Positions 43,052-51,807 of a stretch of DNA of 64,000 nucleotides are shown here, in pieces. Origin of the DNA: Pseudomonas palleroniana (GTDB lineage: Bacteria > Pseudomonadota > Gammaproteobacteria > Pseudomonadales > Pseudomonadaceae); the NCBI RefSeq assembly GCF_003031675.1, contig NZ_PYWX01000090.1, forward strand, positions 1-64,000, given 5' to 3'. The notes below the pieces were generated by a model that was not told where the DNA came from, did not search any database, and saw only the letters and a list, made by a program, of their open reading frames with translations. Within the stretch, counting starts at the first letter, position 1. Each line of letters starts with the position of its first letter. A program made the translations under genes and the position numbers.

Positions 43052-44377
43052 ATGCCAGCTCCCTTGATTGCTGTAGAAACTTCTCCCGACTTGCCGACGG
43101 ATGCTGATGTCGTGGTGATTGGCGGTGGAATCATCGGTTCCTTTACTGCTTATTACCTGGCCAAGCGCGGCATGAAGGTCGCCCTGGTTGAAAAGGGCCG
43201 CATAGGCGCCGAGCAATCGAGCCGTAACTGGGGCTGGTGCCGTCAGCAAAATCGCGATGCGCGCGAGCTGCCGATGTCTACCAAGAGCCTGGAGCTGTGG
43301 GAGCAGTTCGCCGCCGAGACCGGCGAGCAAACCGGCTTTAACCGTTGTGGCCTGCTTTACCTGAGCAACGACGAAAAGGAGCTCGATATTTGGGCACGTT
43401 GGGGCGAGTTCGCCCGTTCGGTCAACGTCGAGACCTATATGCTGACGGCACAGCAAGCCGCTGACCGCGGGCGGGTGACCGGCAAACCGTGGAAAGGCGG
43501 GGTCTACTCACCCACCGACGGCATCGCCGATCCCTCCCGCGCCGCCCCGGCGGTCGCCCGCGCGATCATGGCGCTGGGCAGCACGGTGCATCAGGACTGC
43601 GCGGTCCGGGGCGTGGAAACCGAAGGCGGTCGACTGTCTGCGGTGGTCACCGAAAAAGGCACCATCCGCACCCGGCTTGCCGTGCTCGCCGCAGGCGCCT
43701 GGGCTTCCTCGTTCTGCCGCCAATACGGCATTCGTTTTCCCCAGGCGACCATTCGCCAGACCGTGCTTCGCGTGTCGCCTCCAAGCCTGGAGCTGCCGAG
43801 TGCGCTGCACACTACCTATGCCTCGATGACACGCCGTTTCGATGGCAGCTACACCCTGGCGATCAGTGGGCGCGGGCGTGTCGACCCCACTCCGCAGTTG
43901 CTCAGCTTTGCACCGCAGTTCCTACCGATGTTTCAACGCCGCTGGCGCAACCTCGCCGTGGGTGGCTTCGAGGGCGCGAAGGCGGGCCATGAGGGCTGGA
44001 AGCGTTGGCGCCTGGATGCGCCGACGCCGATGGAGAAGATGCGGATTCTGGATCCGACTCCGGACGCCTCGGCGGTCAAACTGACCTACCAGCGCGGCAC
44101 GCAATTGATACCGGCGCTTAAAGACTCAACGGTGACTGCCGCCTGGGCGGGGTATGTGGACAGCACGCCGGACGGCGTCCCCGGCATCGGTGAAATGGCC
44201 AACCTGCCCGGGCTGATATTAGCGGCAGGGTTCAGTGGGCATGGGTTTGGTATCGGGCCGGGGGCGGGGCATCTGATTGCGGACATTGTCAGTGGCGCGC
44301 AGCCTATCGTGGACCCGACGCCTTATCATCCGGACCGGTTCAAATCATCGGCGTGGGGCAAAGTCGCGGATTTCTGA
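43052..44377 (+). CDS. FAD-dependent amino acid/amine oxidoreductase (DAO family)
   Basis: 441-residue DadA/glycine-oxidase-like flavoprotein. The N-terminal FAD fingerprint is VVVIGGGIIGSFTAYYLAKRG with the ribose-binding Glu in VALVEKG, and the C-terminal FAD segment is LILAAGFSGHGFGIGPGAG. SSRNWGWCRQQNRD follows the first fold, as in sarcosine/opine-oxidase relatives. The substrate is unknown; family members oxidise secondary amines, D-amino acids or N-alkylated amino acids. It is monocistronic, preceded by the element shared with the operon at 48081 and followed by a REPIN. Confidence 0.88.
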   Translation: MPAPLIAVETSPDLPTDADVVVIGGGIIGSFTAYYLAKRGMKVALVEKGRIGAEQSSRNWGWCRQQNRDARELPMSTKSLELWEQFAAETGEQTGFNRCGLLYLSNDEKELDIWARWGEFARSVNVETYMLTAQQAADRGRVTGKPWKGGVYSPTDGIADPSRAAPAVARAIMALGSTVHQDCAVRGVETEGGRLSAVVTEKGTIRTRLAVLAAGAWASSFCRQYGIRFPQATIRQTVLRVSPPSLELPSALHTTYASMTRRFDGSYTLAISGRGRVDPTPQLLSFAPQFLPMFQRRWRNLAVGGFEGAKAGHEGWKRWRLDAPTPMEKMRILDPTPDASAVKLTYQRGTQLIPALKDSTVTAAWAGYVDSTPDGVPGIGEMANLPGLILAAGFSGHGFGIGPGAGHLIADIVSGAQPIVDPTPYHPDRFKSSAWGKVADF

Positions 44378-44406
44378 AATCGTGGATATCTGAAGTGAAT
44401 ATCTGA

Positions 44407-44473
44407 AAAGGGGGCTTGCTCCCGATAGCGGTGGGTCAGTTGACCCTCTGCTATCGGGAGCAAGCCCCCTCTT
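44407..44473. repeat. REPIN between convergent oxidoreductase and aldehyde dehydrogenase genes
   Basis: AGGGGGCTTGCTCCCGATAG and CTATCGGGAGCAAGCCCCCT form a perfect inverted pair around a short spacer containing GGTCAGTTGACC. It is probably transcribed as a hairpin in both 3' ends. Confidence 0.88.
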
Positions 44474-44487
44474 GTTTACAGTGGATA

Positions 44488-45951
44488 TCAGGCACCGAAT
44501 CCGACAATGGCCTTGGTCTCCAGGTACTCCTCAAAACCCTGCACGCCATACTCCCGGCCATTCCCCGAACGTTTGTAACCGCCAAAGGGCGCCATCGGGT
44601 CCCAGGCCGGATGGTTCAGGTGCACCTGCCCGGCGCGAATGCGCGACGCCACGGCACGCGCAAGCTGGATGTCCTGCCCCTGCACATGCGCGCCCAACCC
44701 GTACACCGTGTCATTGGCGATGGCGACGGCTTCATCGAGGCTGTCATACGCGATGATGCAGAGCACCGGGCCGAAAATTTCTTCCTGGGCAATGCGCATG
44801 CTGCTCGCGACTTCGGAAAACACGGTCGGGCGGGCATAGAAGCCTTTGTCAAAGCCCGGTACGCGCCCGGGGCCACCGCAGACCCGTTTCGCGCCTTCGG
44901 CGATGCCGGCTTCGATCATGCTCTGGACACGCTCGAACTGTGCCTGGTTGGCAATCGGGCCGAGTACGGTGTCCTCCGACTGCGGGTTACCGACGACGAT
45001 GCCATTGGCGGTGGCCGCTGCCAGCGCTTCGACTTCCGCCAGCCTGCTCCGGGGCACGATCATCCGCGTCGGGGCGCTGCAGGATTGCCCCACGTTGCGA
45101 AATGCCGACATCACACCCAGCGGCACAGCCTTGGCAAAGTCCGCGTCGGGCAGCAGCACATTCGGCGATTTACCGCCCAACTCCTGGGTCACGCGTTTCA
45201 CCGTCGGCGCGGCCGCTTGCGCCACCAGCGCGCCGGCGCGGTTGGAGCCGGTGATGGAAATCATATCGATGTCAGCGTGCGCCGCCATGGCAGCACCTAC
45301 CTCGTGGCCACTGCCATTGACCAGGTTGAACACCCCAGGCGGCAGGCCGGCATCGTGCACCAACTGGGCGAACAGCAACGCGCTCAGCGGCGACAGCTCG
45401 CTGGGTTTGAGCACCACGGTGCAGCCGGCGGCAATCGCCGGGGCAACCTTGGCGGTGATCTGGTAAAGCGGCCAGTTCCACGGGGTGATGAGCCCGCATA
45501 CGCCGATGGGTTCGCGCTCGATCGCGGTGCTGCCTTCCAGCGTCTGGAAGCGATAGTCGGCCAGCAGATCACGTGCGACGCGCACGTGTTCGGCCGCCAG
45601 TGGCACCTGCATGGCCCGTGCGAAACCTATCGCCGCGCCCATCTCCAGGCACAGTGCCTGGGCCAGCTCTTCCTTGCGTTCCAGGATCAGCGTATGGATC
45701 TTGCCCAGTACGCGGGCGCGCTCCGCAGGGGCGCAAGCCGCCCAACCGGGAAACGCCTCACGCGCCGCTGCAACGGCGCGATCGACATCTTCGGCGGTGC
45801 CGCGCGCCACCTGCGCCACCTCCTGTTCGGTGGCCGGGTTGATCACCCCGAGGCTGGCCGGAACAGCCGGCGAAACCCACTGGCCATTGATGTAGAACCT
45901 GGCCAATACGTGGGCATCGACGCTGGGGTGGTTCGAAGAGTGTGTAGTCAT
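44488..45951 (-). CDS. Aldehyde dehydrogenase family protein
   Basis: 487-residue NAD(P)-dependent aldehyde dehydrogenase. The Rossmann/substrate region has TPWNWPLYQ, the catalytic Glu lies in TQELGGKSPN and the catalytic Cys in NVGQSCSAPTRM; EIFGPVLCIIAYD is near the C-terminus. The relatives are broad-range enzymes acting on aminoaldehydes and aliphatic aldehydes. The ATG at 45951 is preferred over an upstream TTG. It is in line with, and 40 bases downstream of, the bicupin gene. It probably oxidises the aldehyde formed by one of the oxidoreductases. Confidence 0.9.
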   Translation of the reverse strand: MTTHSSNHPSVDAHVLARFYINGQWVSPAVPASLGVINPATEQEVAQVARGTAEDVDRAVAAAREAFPGWAACAPAERARVLGKIHTLILERKEELAQALCLEMGAAIGFARAMQVPLAAEHVRVARDLLADYRFQTLEGSTAIEREPIGVCGLITPWNWPLYQITAKVAPAIAAGCTVVLKPSELSPLSALLFAQLVHDAGLPPGVFNLVNGSGHEVGAAMAAHADIDMISITGSNRAGALVAQAAAPTVKRVTQELGGKSPNVLLPDADFAKAVPLGVMSAFRNVGQSCSAPTRMIVPRSRLAEVEALAAATANGIVVGNPQSEDTVLGPIANQAQFERVQSMIEAGIAEGAKRVCGGPGRVPGFDKGFYARPTVFSEVASSMRIAQEEIFGPVLCIIAYDSLDEAVAIANDTVYGLGAHVQGQDIQLARAVASRIRAGQVHLNHPAWDPMAPFGGYKRSGNGREYGVQGFEEYLETKAIVGFGA

Positions 45952-45991
45952 GTTCAACGGGCTCCCTGGAGCGATAACGGGCGTTGCAAAC

Positions 45992-46705
45992 TTATTTCAC
46001 CGCGTAAACCTTGCGCACATACACCGAGCCGCGCCAGGCACAGGGCGCGCCTTTGGCGACGAACACGGTGTCTCCGGTGTTGACCGTCAGATCGACACCC
46101 TCAGCGTCCTGAAGCGTCATGTTGCCTTCGATCAGGTACATCAATTCGTGCAGCTTGTGCGGGCGGCCGTGGCGGGCATAGGGCGTCGAGTCCCAGATGC
46201 CGACGCGCAGTTCGGTGCTGGCGTCGTCGAACAGGTTGTTGGCGCGGCATTGCGGCGCAGGGCCGATCAGGATGTGTGTGTCGGGTGCGGCTGACGGGTT
46301 GAGCTGGGCACGCGGATCGAGCCAGGTCAGGCCGGGGCGCAACGGGGCGTCGGCAAGGTCCACGGCGCAGAAGGCCCAGCAGGTGCCTGGAGTCGCCTGC
46401 AGGGTGAGGCGGGTGCCACGGCCGATGACCGCGCTGTCGCCGACGCCCAGTTCCAAAGTCTGCTCGGCGCTGTGCAGCAGGACTGAGCCTGCGTGAACCA
46501 CCAGCGTTTCGCTGTGGGGGAAGTCTTCGATCACCGCTTCGCCGCTGAACGCGACCAGGCCGGCAGACACGCCGTCGTCGCTCAGCCAGGCCAGCCGGCG
46601 GGTGTTGCCGAAGGGGTCGAGCGTGCTCAGGGCCGCGTTGCGCAAGGGCGTGTCGACAGGGCTGCCGTCAGCGCGAGCGAGCATGAGGATACGGGGGGGG
46701 AACAT
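45992..46705 (-). CDS. Bicupin protein
   Basis: 237-residue protein with two cupin barrels. The N-terminal one (about 30-115: ETLVVHAGSVLLHSAEQTLELGVGDSAV) appears to lack metal-binding histidines. The C-terminal one (about 150-230) keeps a histidine pair in RHGRPHKLHELMYLIEGNMTL and a GDTVFV segment. Function is unknown; it could be a small-molecule dioxygenase/isomerase or a sensor. GGAG eight bases before the ATG at 46705 sets the start. It lies between the GNAT gene and the aldehyde dehydrogenase in an apparent operon. Confidence 0.82.
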   Translation of the reverse strand: MFPPRILMLARADGSPVDTPLRNAALSTLDPFGNTRRLAWLSDDGVSAGLVAFSGEAVIEDFPHSETLVVHAGSVLLHSAEQTLELGVGDSAVIGRGTRLTLQATPGTCWAFCAVDLADAPLRPGLTWLDPRAQLNPSAAPDTHILIGPAPQCRANNLFDDASTELRVGIWDSTPYARHGRPHKLHELMYLIEGNMTLQDAEGVDLTVNTGDTVFVAKGAPCAWRGSVYVRKVYAVK

Positions 46706-46725
46706 GGGCAATACTCCAGGAGAAA

Positions 46726-47577
46726 TCAGCCGACGGCTTGGGTGATCAGGGCAAATGCATGTATGCCTGCGCGGGCTTTGGGCGGTTCACCCTTCGCCAT
46801 GCGTGCAACCTTGTCGACGCACTTCAAACCGGCCTGCTCGAGCCAGTCGTTGAGGCCGCATTCGGCCGGGATATCGATGCGCACAAAGGCGTCCGGTACC
46901 TCGGCCAGCAGCGTGCCGATCAGGTGCTTGGCCTGCTCGAGCGTCTCGGCCACTACCGGGCCGATGCAGCGCCCGCGACCAAAGGGGTACAGCAGTGCAA
47001 TCGCGCGCAACTGGCCGTCGCGTTCGATGCCTACCGCGTGCTCCACTTGCAGGTCGCGCAGGATCTCGCGGCGGTCCAGGCCGCTACCGGCGCTGGCCAG
47101 GTCGATCAGGGCGGCATGATCATCGGCATTCAGCGTGCGGCAGGTTTCGCCTGCGGCCAGAGCGGTCAGTTCGGGAACCTGCACCTGACCTTGATGCTGC
47201 TGCACATAGCCAAATTCGACAAACCCCTGGCTGGCATAAAGCGGTGCACCGGCCAGGGTCGCGTTGAGCAGTGGCGTGCTGGTTCGGCAGGCCTTCAGGG
47301 CCATTTCCATCAAGCGTCGGCCGATGCCCTTGCCCTGATAGTCGTCGCTGACGATCACCAGGCCGATCGTTGTGTAATCACCCTGGGGGCAGGCGAACGC
47401 CGAGCCGATCAGGCGCTCACCGTCGAGTACCACAAAACCATCGCTGACCCGTTGCAACATCGCCCAATCTTCCAGGCGGTGTGGCCATTTGAGTTGCACC
47501 GACAGGTCATGGGCGGCTGGGAGGTCGGCGACCGTCATTGAGCGATAGAGGTAATCAGGGTGTGGCAGGGCAGCCAT
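46726..47577 (-). CDS. Tandem GNAT N-acetyltransferase
   Basis: 283-residue protein with two acetyltransferase folds. The first (about 1-140) has the acetyl-CoA loop VSDDYQGKGIGRRLMEMAL; the second (about 150-283) is more divergent and lacks a clear Q/RxxGxG/A loop. Such tandem GNATs usually have one working domain. GGAGG six bases before the ATG at 47577 fixes the start. It leads the GNAT-bicupin-aldehyde dehydrogenase unit. Acylation of the amine substrate or its analogue is possible but unproven. Confidence 0.85.
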   Translation of the reverse strand: MAALPHPDYLYRSMTVADLPAAHDLSVQLKWPHRLEDWAMLQRVSDGFVVLDGERLIGSAFACPQGDYTTIGLVIVSDDYQGKGIGRRLMEMALKACRTSTPLLNATLAGAPLYASQGFVEFGYVQQHQGQVQVPELTALAAGETCRTLNADDHAALIDLASAGSGLDRREILRDLQVEHAVGIERDGQLRAIALLYPFGRGRCIGPVVAETLEQAKHLIGTLLAEVPDAFVRIDIPAECGLNDWLEQAGLKCVDKVARMAKGEPPKARAGIHAFALITQAVG

Positions 47578-48080
47578 GGCGGGCCTCCGTTGAGCACGGG
47601 TTGAGGGTCGTTGAAACGCCTGTATCCCACCTGCTTTGCGGGCTGGCAAGAGGGTGCGCAGCATTCGGTAGATTTGCCGTGCGGGAGGGTAACGCCACCA
47701 TAGTTACTACCAAATCGGAGGGGGTGCTCAGCAGCAAATGCCTCACGGCTGATGGACCTGTCCAGCGCTGTGCACGCAGTGCTTCTTTATAGAAAGGTTG
47801 TCCACCACACATTCTGCCGCTGATCGCCCCCAGCCTTGAGCCTTCGTGCCCAAAAAGGCCCATTAAAGCGCATGAATACGGGCTTCGCCCAAGCCTGGAG
47901 CGCGCCGCAAACTCTGCTGGCGCCGGCGGCAAAAACGGTGCTTTGTATTGAGGCGGGCGCTTTTTTGACGCCATCTGCTGATTTCACAGTGGTGTAATGA
48001 AGCTGTGCTGCAACGAGGCCGACGCGCCGTCAGAGCCGCGAATGCTTGCCACCTTCCACTGACTCCAGGACCGCACCCCC
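47578..48080. other. Intergenic region between divergent GNAT and HAD operons
   Basis: 503 bases without a convincing gene. It should contain both operon promoters. Copy B of the shared 38-base element lies at 47983-48020, next to the HAD operon. Base composition is ordinary and no REP sequence is present. Confidence 0.5.
47983..48020 (+). promoter_or_regulatory. Shared upstream element, copy B (before HAD/oxidoreductase operon)
   Basis: This segment contains AGTGGTGTAATGAA and, eight bases on, TGCTGC, with 29 of 38 positions identical to 42986-43023. It precedes the HAD start codon by 61 bases. It is a candidate promoter/operator for co-regulation with the gene at 43052. Confidence 0.55.
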
Positions 48081-48749
48081 ATGAGCTTTCTTCGTCCCAA
48101 ATTCATTACGTTTGACTGCTACGGTACGCTGACCAACTTCCAGATGGGCCCGCTGACCCGCGAGCTGTTCGCGGACCGCATCGCGCCTGAGCAGATGGAT
48201 CAGTTCGTCAAGGATTTTGCCGCCTACCGCCTGGATCAGGTGATGGGCGACTGGCGGCCGTACGACGAAATTCTCAAGACCGCCCTGGCACGTACCTGCA
48301 AGCGCTGGGGCATCGACTATCGTGAAGAAGGTCAGCTGTATTACGACGCCGTGCCGACTTGGGGTCCCCATGCGGACGTGCCGGCCGGCCTGTCGAAGAT
48401 CGCCGACAAGATTCCCCTGGTGATTCTCTCCAACGCCATGGACAGTCAGATCATGTCCAACGTCGAAAAGCTCGGTGCGCCGTTTCACAAGGTGTACACC
48501 GCCCAGCAGGCCCAAGCCTACAAGCCACGCTTGCAAGCGTTCGAATTCATGTTCGACAACCTCGGCTGCGGGCCGGAAGACATCTTGCATGTGTCGTCCA
48601 GCTTCCGTTACGACCTGATGTCGGCCCACGACATGAAGATCAAGCACAAGGCGTTTGTTGCCCGCGGACATGAAGCCGCAGGCAATGCCGCCTATGGCTA
48701 CCAGCAGATCACCGATATCGGTGGCTTGCCGGGCCTGGTCGGTCTGTAA
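48081..48749 (+). CDS. HAD hydrolase, haloacid dehalogenase type II-like
   Basis: 222-residue HAD-superfamily protein of the L-2-haloacid dehalogenase shape. The nucleophile motif is TFDCYGTLTNF, motif II is VILSNAMDS and a Lys lies in AYKPRL. The usual SSN of true dehalogenases reads HVSSSFRYD, without the Asn, so dehalogenase activity is doubtful and a phosphatase or other hydrolase is possible. It is the first gene of a unit running into the oxidoreductase and ABC importer genes (31-base gap). Type II HADs often accompany amine oxidoreductases in such clusters. Confidence 0.85.
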   Translation: MSFLRPKFITFDCYGTLTNFQMGPLTRELFADRIAPEQMDQFVKDFAAYRLDQVMGDWRPYDEILKTALARTCKRWGIDYREEGQLYYDAVPTWGPHADVPAGLSKIADKIPLVILSNAMDSQIMSNVEKLGAPFHKVYTAQQAQAYKPRLQAFEFMFDNLGCGPEDILHVSSSFRYDLMSAHDMKIKHKAFVARGHEAAGNAAYGYQQITDIGGLPGLVGL

Positions 48750-48780
48750 ACACCAACGTCATCGGCGTACGAGGTTAAAC

Positions 48781-50055
48781 ATGGGCAGTGAATCCTATTG
48801 GCTCGACACCGCACCCGCCTTCACCGGCGCGCAGTTGGGTGACCTGCCCAGGCAGGTCGACGTGGCGGTGGTCGGTGGCGGGTTTACCGGCCTGTCGGCG
48901 GCCAGGGCGTTGGCCATGCGCGGCGCCAGTGTGGTGGTGCTGGATGCCGGGCGGGTGGTCGGCGAAGCCTCGGGGCGCAACGGTGGGCAATGCAACACCG
49001 GGGTGGCCCAGGATTATGCCGGGCTGCATGCCAGCCTCGGAGCCGCCAAGGCGCGGGACTATTACCAGGCTTATGAAAGCGCAGTGCAGACCGTGGTGTC
49101 GTTGGTGGACCAGGAGCAGATCGCCTGCGACATGGTGCGCAACGGCAAGCTCAAGCTGGCGGCCAAGCCCCTGCATTACGAAGGGTTGGCGCGCACCTGC
49201 GAGTTGATCCGCCGTGAAGTCGACGCTGATGTCGAGTTGCTCGATGCCGGCCAGACCCGAGCCGAAGTCCATTCGGCGCAGTTTCACGGCGGCTTGCTGC
49301 AACGCAATGGCGTGCAAATGCACATCGGGCGTTTTGGTGTGGGCCTGGCCGAGGCGGCGGCGCGACGCGGCGCGATGATCCATGAGCACACGCTGGTCAA
49401 TGACTGGAAAGCGCAGGCCGGTGGTTATCAAGTCAACACCGCGCGCGGCTCGCTGCACGCCGGTCAAGTGTTGCTGGCCAGCGGTGCCTGCCAGCACGGT
49501 GGGCTTGGCTGGTATCGCCGACGCATCGTACCGGTGGGCAGTTTTGTCATCGTTACCGAAGTGTTGCCCCAGGCGCTCATCGATCAGCTATTGCCGCAGC
49601 ACCGCGCCTATGTGACCAGCCGCATGATCGGCAATTACTTTCGCCTGACCCCGGATAACCGTCTGCTGTTCGGTGGGCGTGCACGCTTTGCGATGTCCAA
49701 CAGCGTGTCGGATGCCAAGAGCGGCAAGGTACTGCAGGCCGCGATGCTGAACATGTTTCCGCAGTTGGCCCAGGTGAAGATCGATTACTGCTGGGGCGGC
49801 CTGGTGGACATGACCTCCGACCGCCTGCCACGTGCCGGGCAACATGGCGGCGTGTTTCATTCCATGGGCTATAGCGGCCATGGGGTGCAGATGTCGGTGC
49901 ACATGGGCCAGGTGATGGCCGAGGTGATGGCCGGCAATGCCGCGGCGAACCCGTGGCGTGAACTCGAGTGGCCGGCGATCCCCGGGCATTTCGGCAAACC
50001 CTGGTTCCTGCCGTTCGTGGGCGCCTATTACCGCTTTCAGGACTACTTACACTGA
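48781..50055 (+). CDS. FAD-dependent oxidoreductase (PuuB/OrdL-like)
   Basis: 424-residue flavoprotein of the gamma-glutamylputrescine oxidase-like branch. FAD fingerprint VAVVGGGFTGLSAARALAMRG is followed by SGRNGGQCNTG, the segment that covalently binds or contacts flavin in relatives. The C-terminal GHGVQMSVHMGQVMAE closes the FAD site. GAGG six bases before the ATG sets the start. It lies directly upstream of the ABC importer, so it probably oxidises the imported compound. The substrate is unknown. Confidence 0.88.
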   Translation: MGSESYWLDTAPAFTGAQLGDLPRQVDVAVVGGGFTGLSAARALAMRGASVVVLDAGRVVGEASGRNGGQCNTGVAQDYAGLHASLGAAKARDYYQAYESAVQTVVSLVDQEQIACDMVRNGKLKLAAKPLHYEGLARTCELIRREVDADVELLDAGQTRAEVHSAQFHGGLLQRNGVQMHIGRFGVGLAEAAARRGAMIHEHTLVNDWKAQAGGYQVNTARGSLHAGQVLLASGACQHGGLGWYRRRIVPVGSFVIVTEVLPQALIDQLLPQHRAYVTSRMIGNYFRLTPDNRLLFGGRARFAMSNSVSDAKSGKVLQAAMLNMFPQLAQVKIDYCWGGLVDMTSDRLPRAGQHGGVFHSMGYSGHGVQMSVHMGQVMAEVMAGNAAANPWRELEWPAIPGHFGKPWFLPFVGAYYRFQDYLH

Positions 50056-50150
50056 GTTGCCGCTGTTGCCTCACCGTCGTGTGTGTTTCCAGAACGCTCC
50101 GGATAACCGTGAGCACTCGAACCTTTTAATTTTCGACAGGTAGCCTTGCC

Positions 50151-51788
50151 ATGACAGACAACAAGACCACGCCCTCGCTCATCTCCGGTGAAGAGAGCCT
50201 GCGGGTATTCGAAAGCCTCAATCGCGGCATGTCGCGGCGCAATGCCCTGCAAATGCTCGGCCTCGCCGGTGTAGCGGCGGCCGGTGCGGGCAGCTTGTTC
50301 GGTACGGCCGGCAAATTGTGGGCCGATGAAGCACCGGCCGAAGGCAAGGGCAAGCCGGGCGGCAAGATCCGCGTGGCCGGTATGTCCACGTCTACCGCCG
50401 ACACCCTCGACCCGGCCAAGGGCGCGTTGTCTACCGACTACGCGCGCCAATACATGTTCTACAACGGCCTGACGCGCTTCGATAGCCACATGACCCCGCA
50501 CCTGGAGCTGGCCGAACGCATCGACAATGTCGACGCCACGCTGTGGACCATCACGCTGCGCAAGGACGTGACCTTTCACAACGGCAAACCGCTGACTGCC
50601 GCCGACGTGGTGTTCTCCCTGAGCCGGCATAAGGACCCGTTGACGGGTTCCAAAGTCATGGCGCTGGTGGAGCAGTTCACCGAGATCAAGGCCACCGGGC
50701 CGAATGAAGTGCAGATCCGCCTCAGCGCGCCCAACGCCGAGCTGCCGTCGATCCTCGCGGTGTCGCACCTCTTGATCGTCCCGGAGGGCACCACCGATTT
50801 CAACAAAGGCATTGGCACCGGGCCGTTCACCGTCGGCGAATTCAAGCCCGGTGTGCGTTCGATTGCCGTGCGTAACAAGAACTACTGGAAGCCGGGCCTG
50901 CCTTACCTCGATGAGATCGAGTTCATTGCCATCGCCGATGAGCCATCGCGGATCAACGCGCTGCTGTCGGGTGACGTGCACATGATCAACGAAGTCAACC
51001 CGCGTTCGACCACGCGCATCAGCGCCAGCCCCAAGCACCGGGTCGTCGATGCGCCGTCGGGCAACTACACCGACTTGATCATCCGTCAGGACCAGATGCC
51101 CGGCAAAAGCCCGGAATTCACCCAGGCCATGAAGCTGCTGCTGGACCGCGAACAGGTCAAGTCCGCCGTGTTCCGCGGCTATGCGGTTGTCGGCAACGAC
51201 CACCCGATTTCGCCGGGCGCGCGCTACTACAACAGCGACCTGCCGCAAACCGTATACGACCCGGAAAAGGCCAAGTTCCTGCTCAAGAAAGCCGGCATGG
51301 AGAGCATCACCATGCCGCTGGTGGCTTCGCCGGCCGCGACCGGTTCGGTGGACATCGCCGTGTTGTTGCAACAATCGGCCAAACAGGCCGGGCTCAAGCT
51401 TGACGTCAACCGCCTGCCCACCGATGGCTACTGGTCCAACCACTGGATGAAGCACCCGTTGAGTTTCGGCAACATCAACCCACGGCCGAACGCCGACGTG
51501 ATGTTCTCGCAGTTCTTCCAGTCCAAGGCGCCCTGGAACGAGTCGGGCTGGCAGAACGATCAGTTCGACCAGTTGCTGTTGCTGGCCCGTGCCGAAACCG
51601 ATGACACCAAGCGCACCCAGATGTACCACGACATGCAGGCACTGGTGCACGACCATTGCGGTATCGGGGTGCCCGTGTTCATCAGCAACATCGATGGCGT
51701 GGACAAGCGTGTGAAGGGCTACGTGGCCAATCCGCTCGGTGGTTTCATGGGCTACATGTTTGCCGAGCAAGTCTGGCTGGACGCTTGA
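50151..51788 (+). CDS. ABC transporter substrate-binding protein (family 5, peptide type), Tat signal
   Basis: 545-residue periplasmic binding protein of the dipeptide/oligopeptide/nickel family (SBP_bac_5: TWTITLRKDVTFHNGKPLTAADVVFS). The N-terminus carries a twin-arginine motif, SRRNALQML, followed by a weakly hydrophobic alanine/glycine stretch and AxA-like cleavage near residue 57, so it is probably exported folded. It is the first of four genes encoding a complete peptide-type importer. Confidence 0.92.
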   Translation: MTDNKTTPSLISGEESLRVFESLNRGMSRRNALQMLGLAGVAAAGAGSLFGTAGKLWADEAPAEGKGKPGGKIRVAGMSTSTADTLDPAKGALSTDYARQYMFYNGLTRFDSHMTPHLELAERIDNVDATLWTITLRKDVTFHNGKPLTAADVVFSLSRHKDPLTGSKVMALVEQFTEIKATGPNEVQIRLSAPNAELPSILAVSHLLIVPEGTTDFNKGIGTGPFTVGEFKPGVRSIAVRNKNYWKPGLPYLDEIEFIAIADEPSRINALLSGDVHMINEVNPRSTTRISASPKHRVVDAPSGNYTDLIIRQDQMPGKSPEFTQAMKLLLDREQVKSAVFRGYAVVGNDHPISPGARYYNSDLPQTVYDPEKAKFLLKKAGMESITMPLVASPAATGSVDIAVLLQQSAKQAGLKLDVNRLPTDGYWSNHWMKHPLSFGNINPRPNADVMFSQFFQSKAPWNESGWQNDQFDQLLLLARAETDDTKRTQMYHDMQALVHDHCGIGVPVFISNIDGVDKRVKGYVANPLGGFMGYMFAEQVWLDA

Positions 51789-51807
51789 GCACCGCGAGGG
51801 CAGGACG

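Noticed and set aside
48081..48749. Confident annotation as L-2-haloacid dehalogenase
   Set aside because: The Asn of the dehalogenase SSN motif is missing, so only the fold class is claimed.
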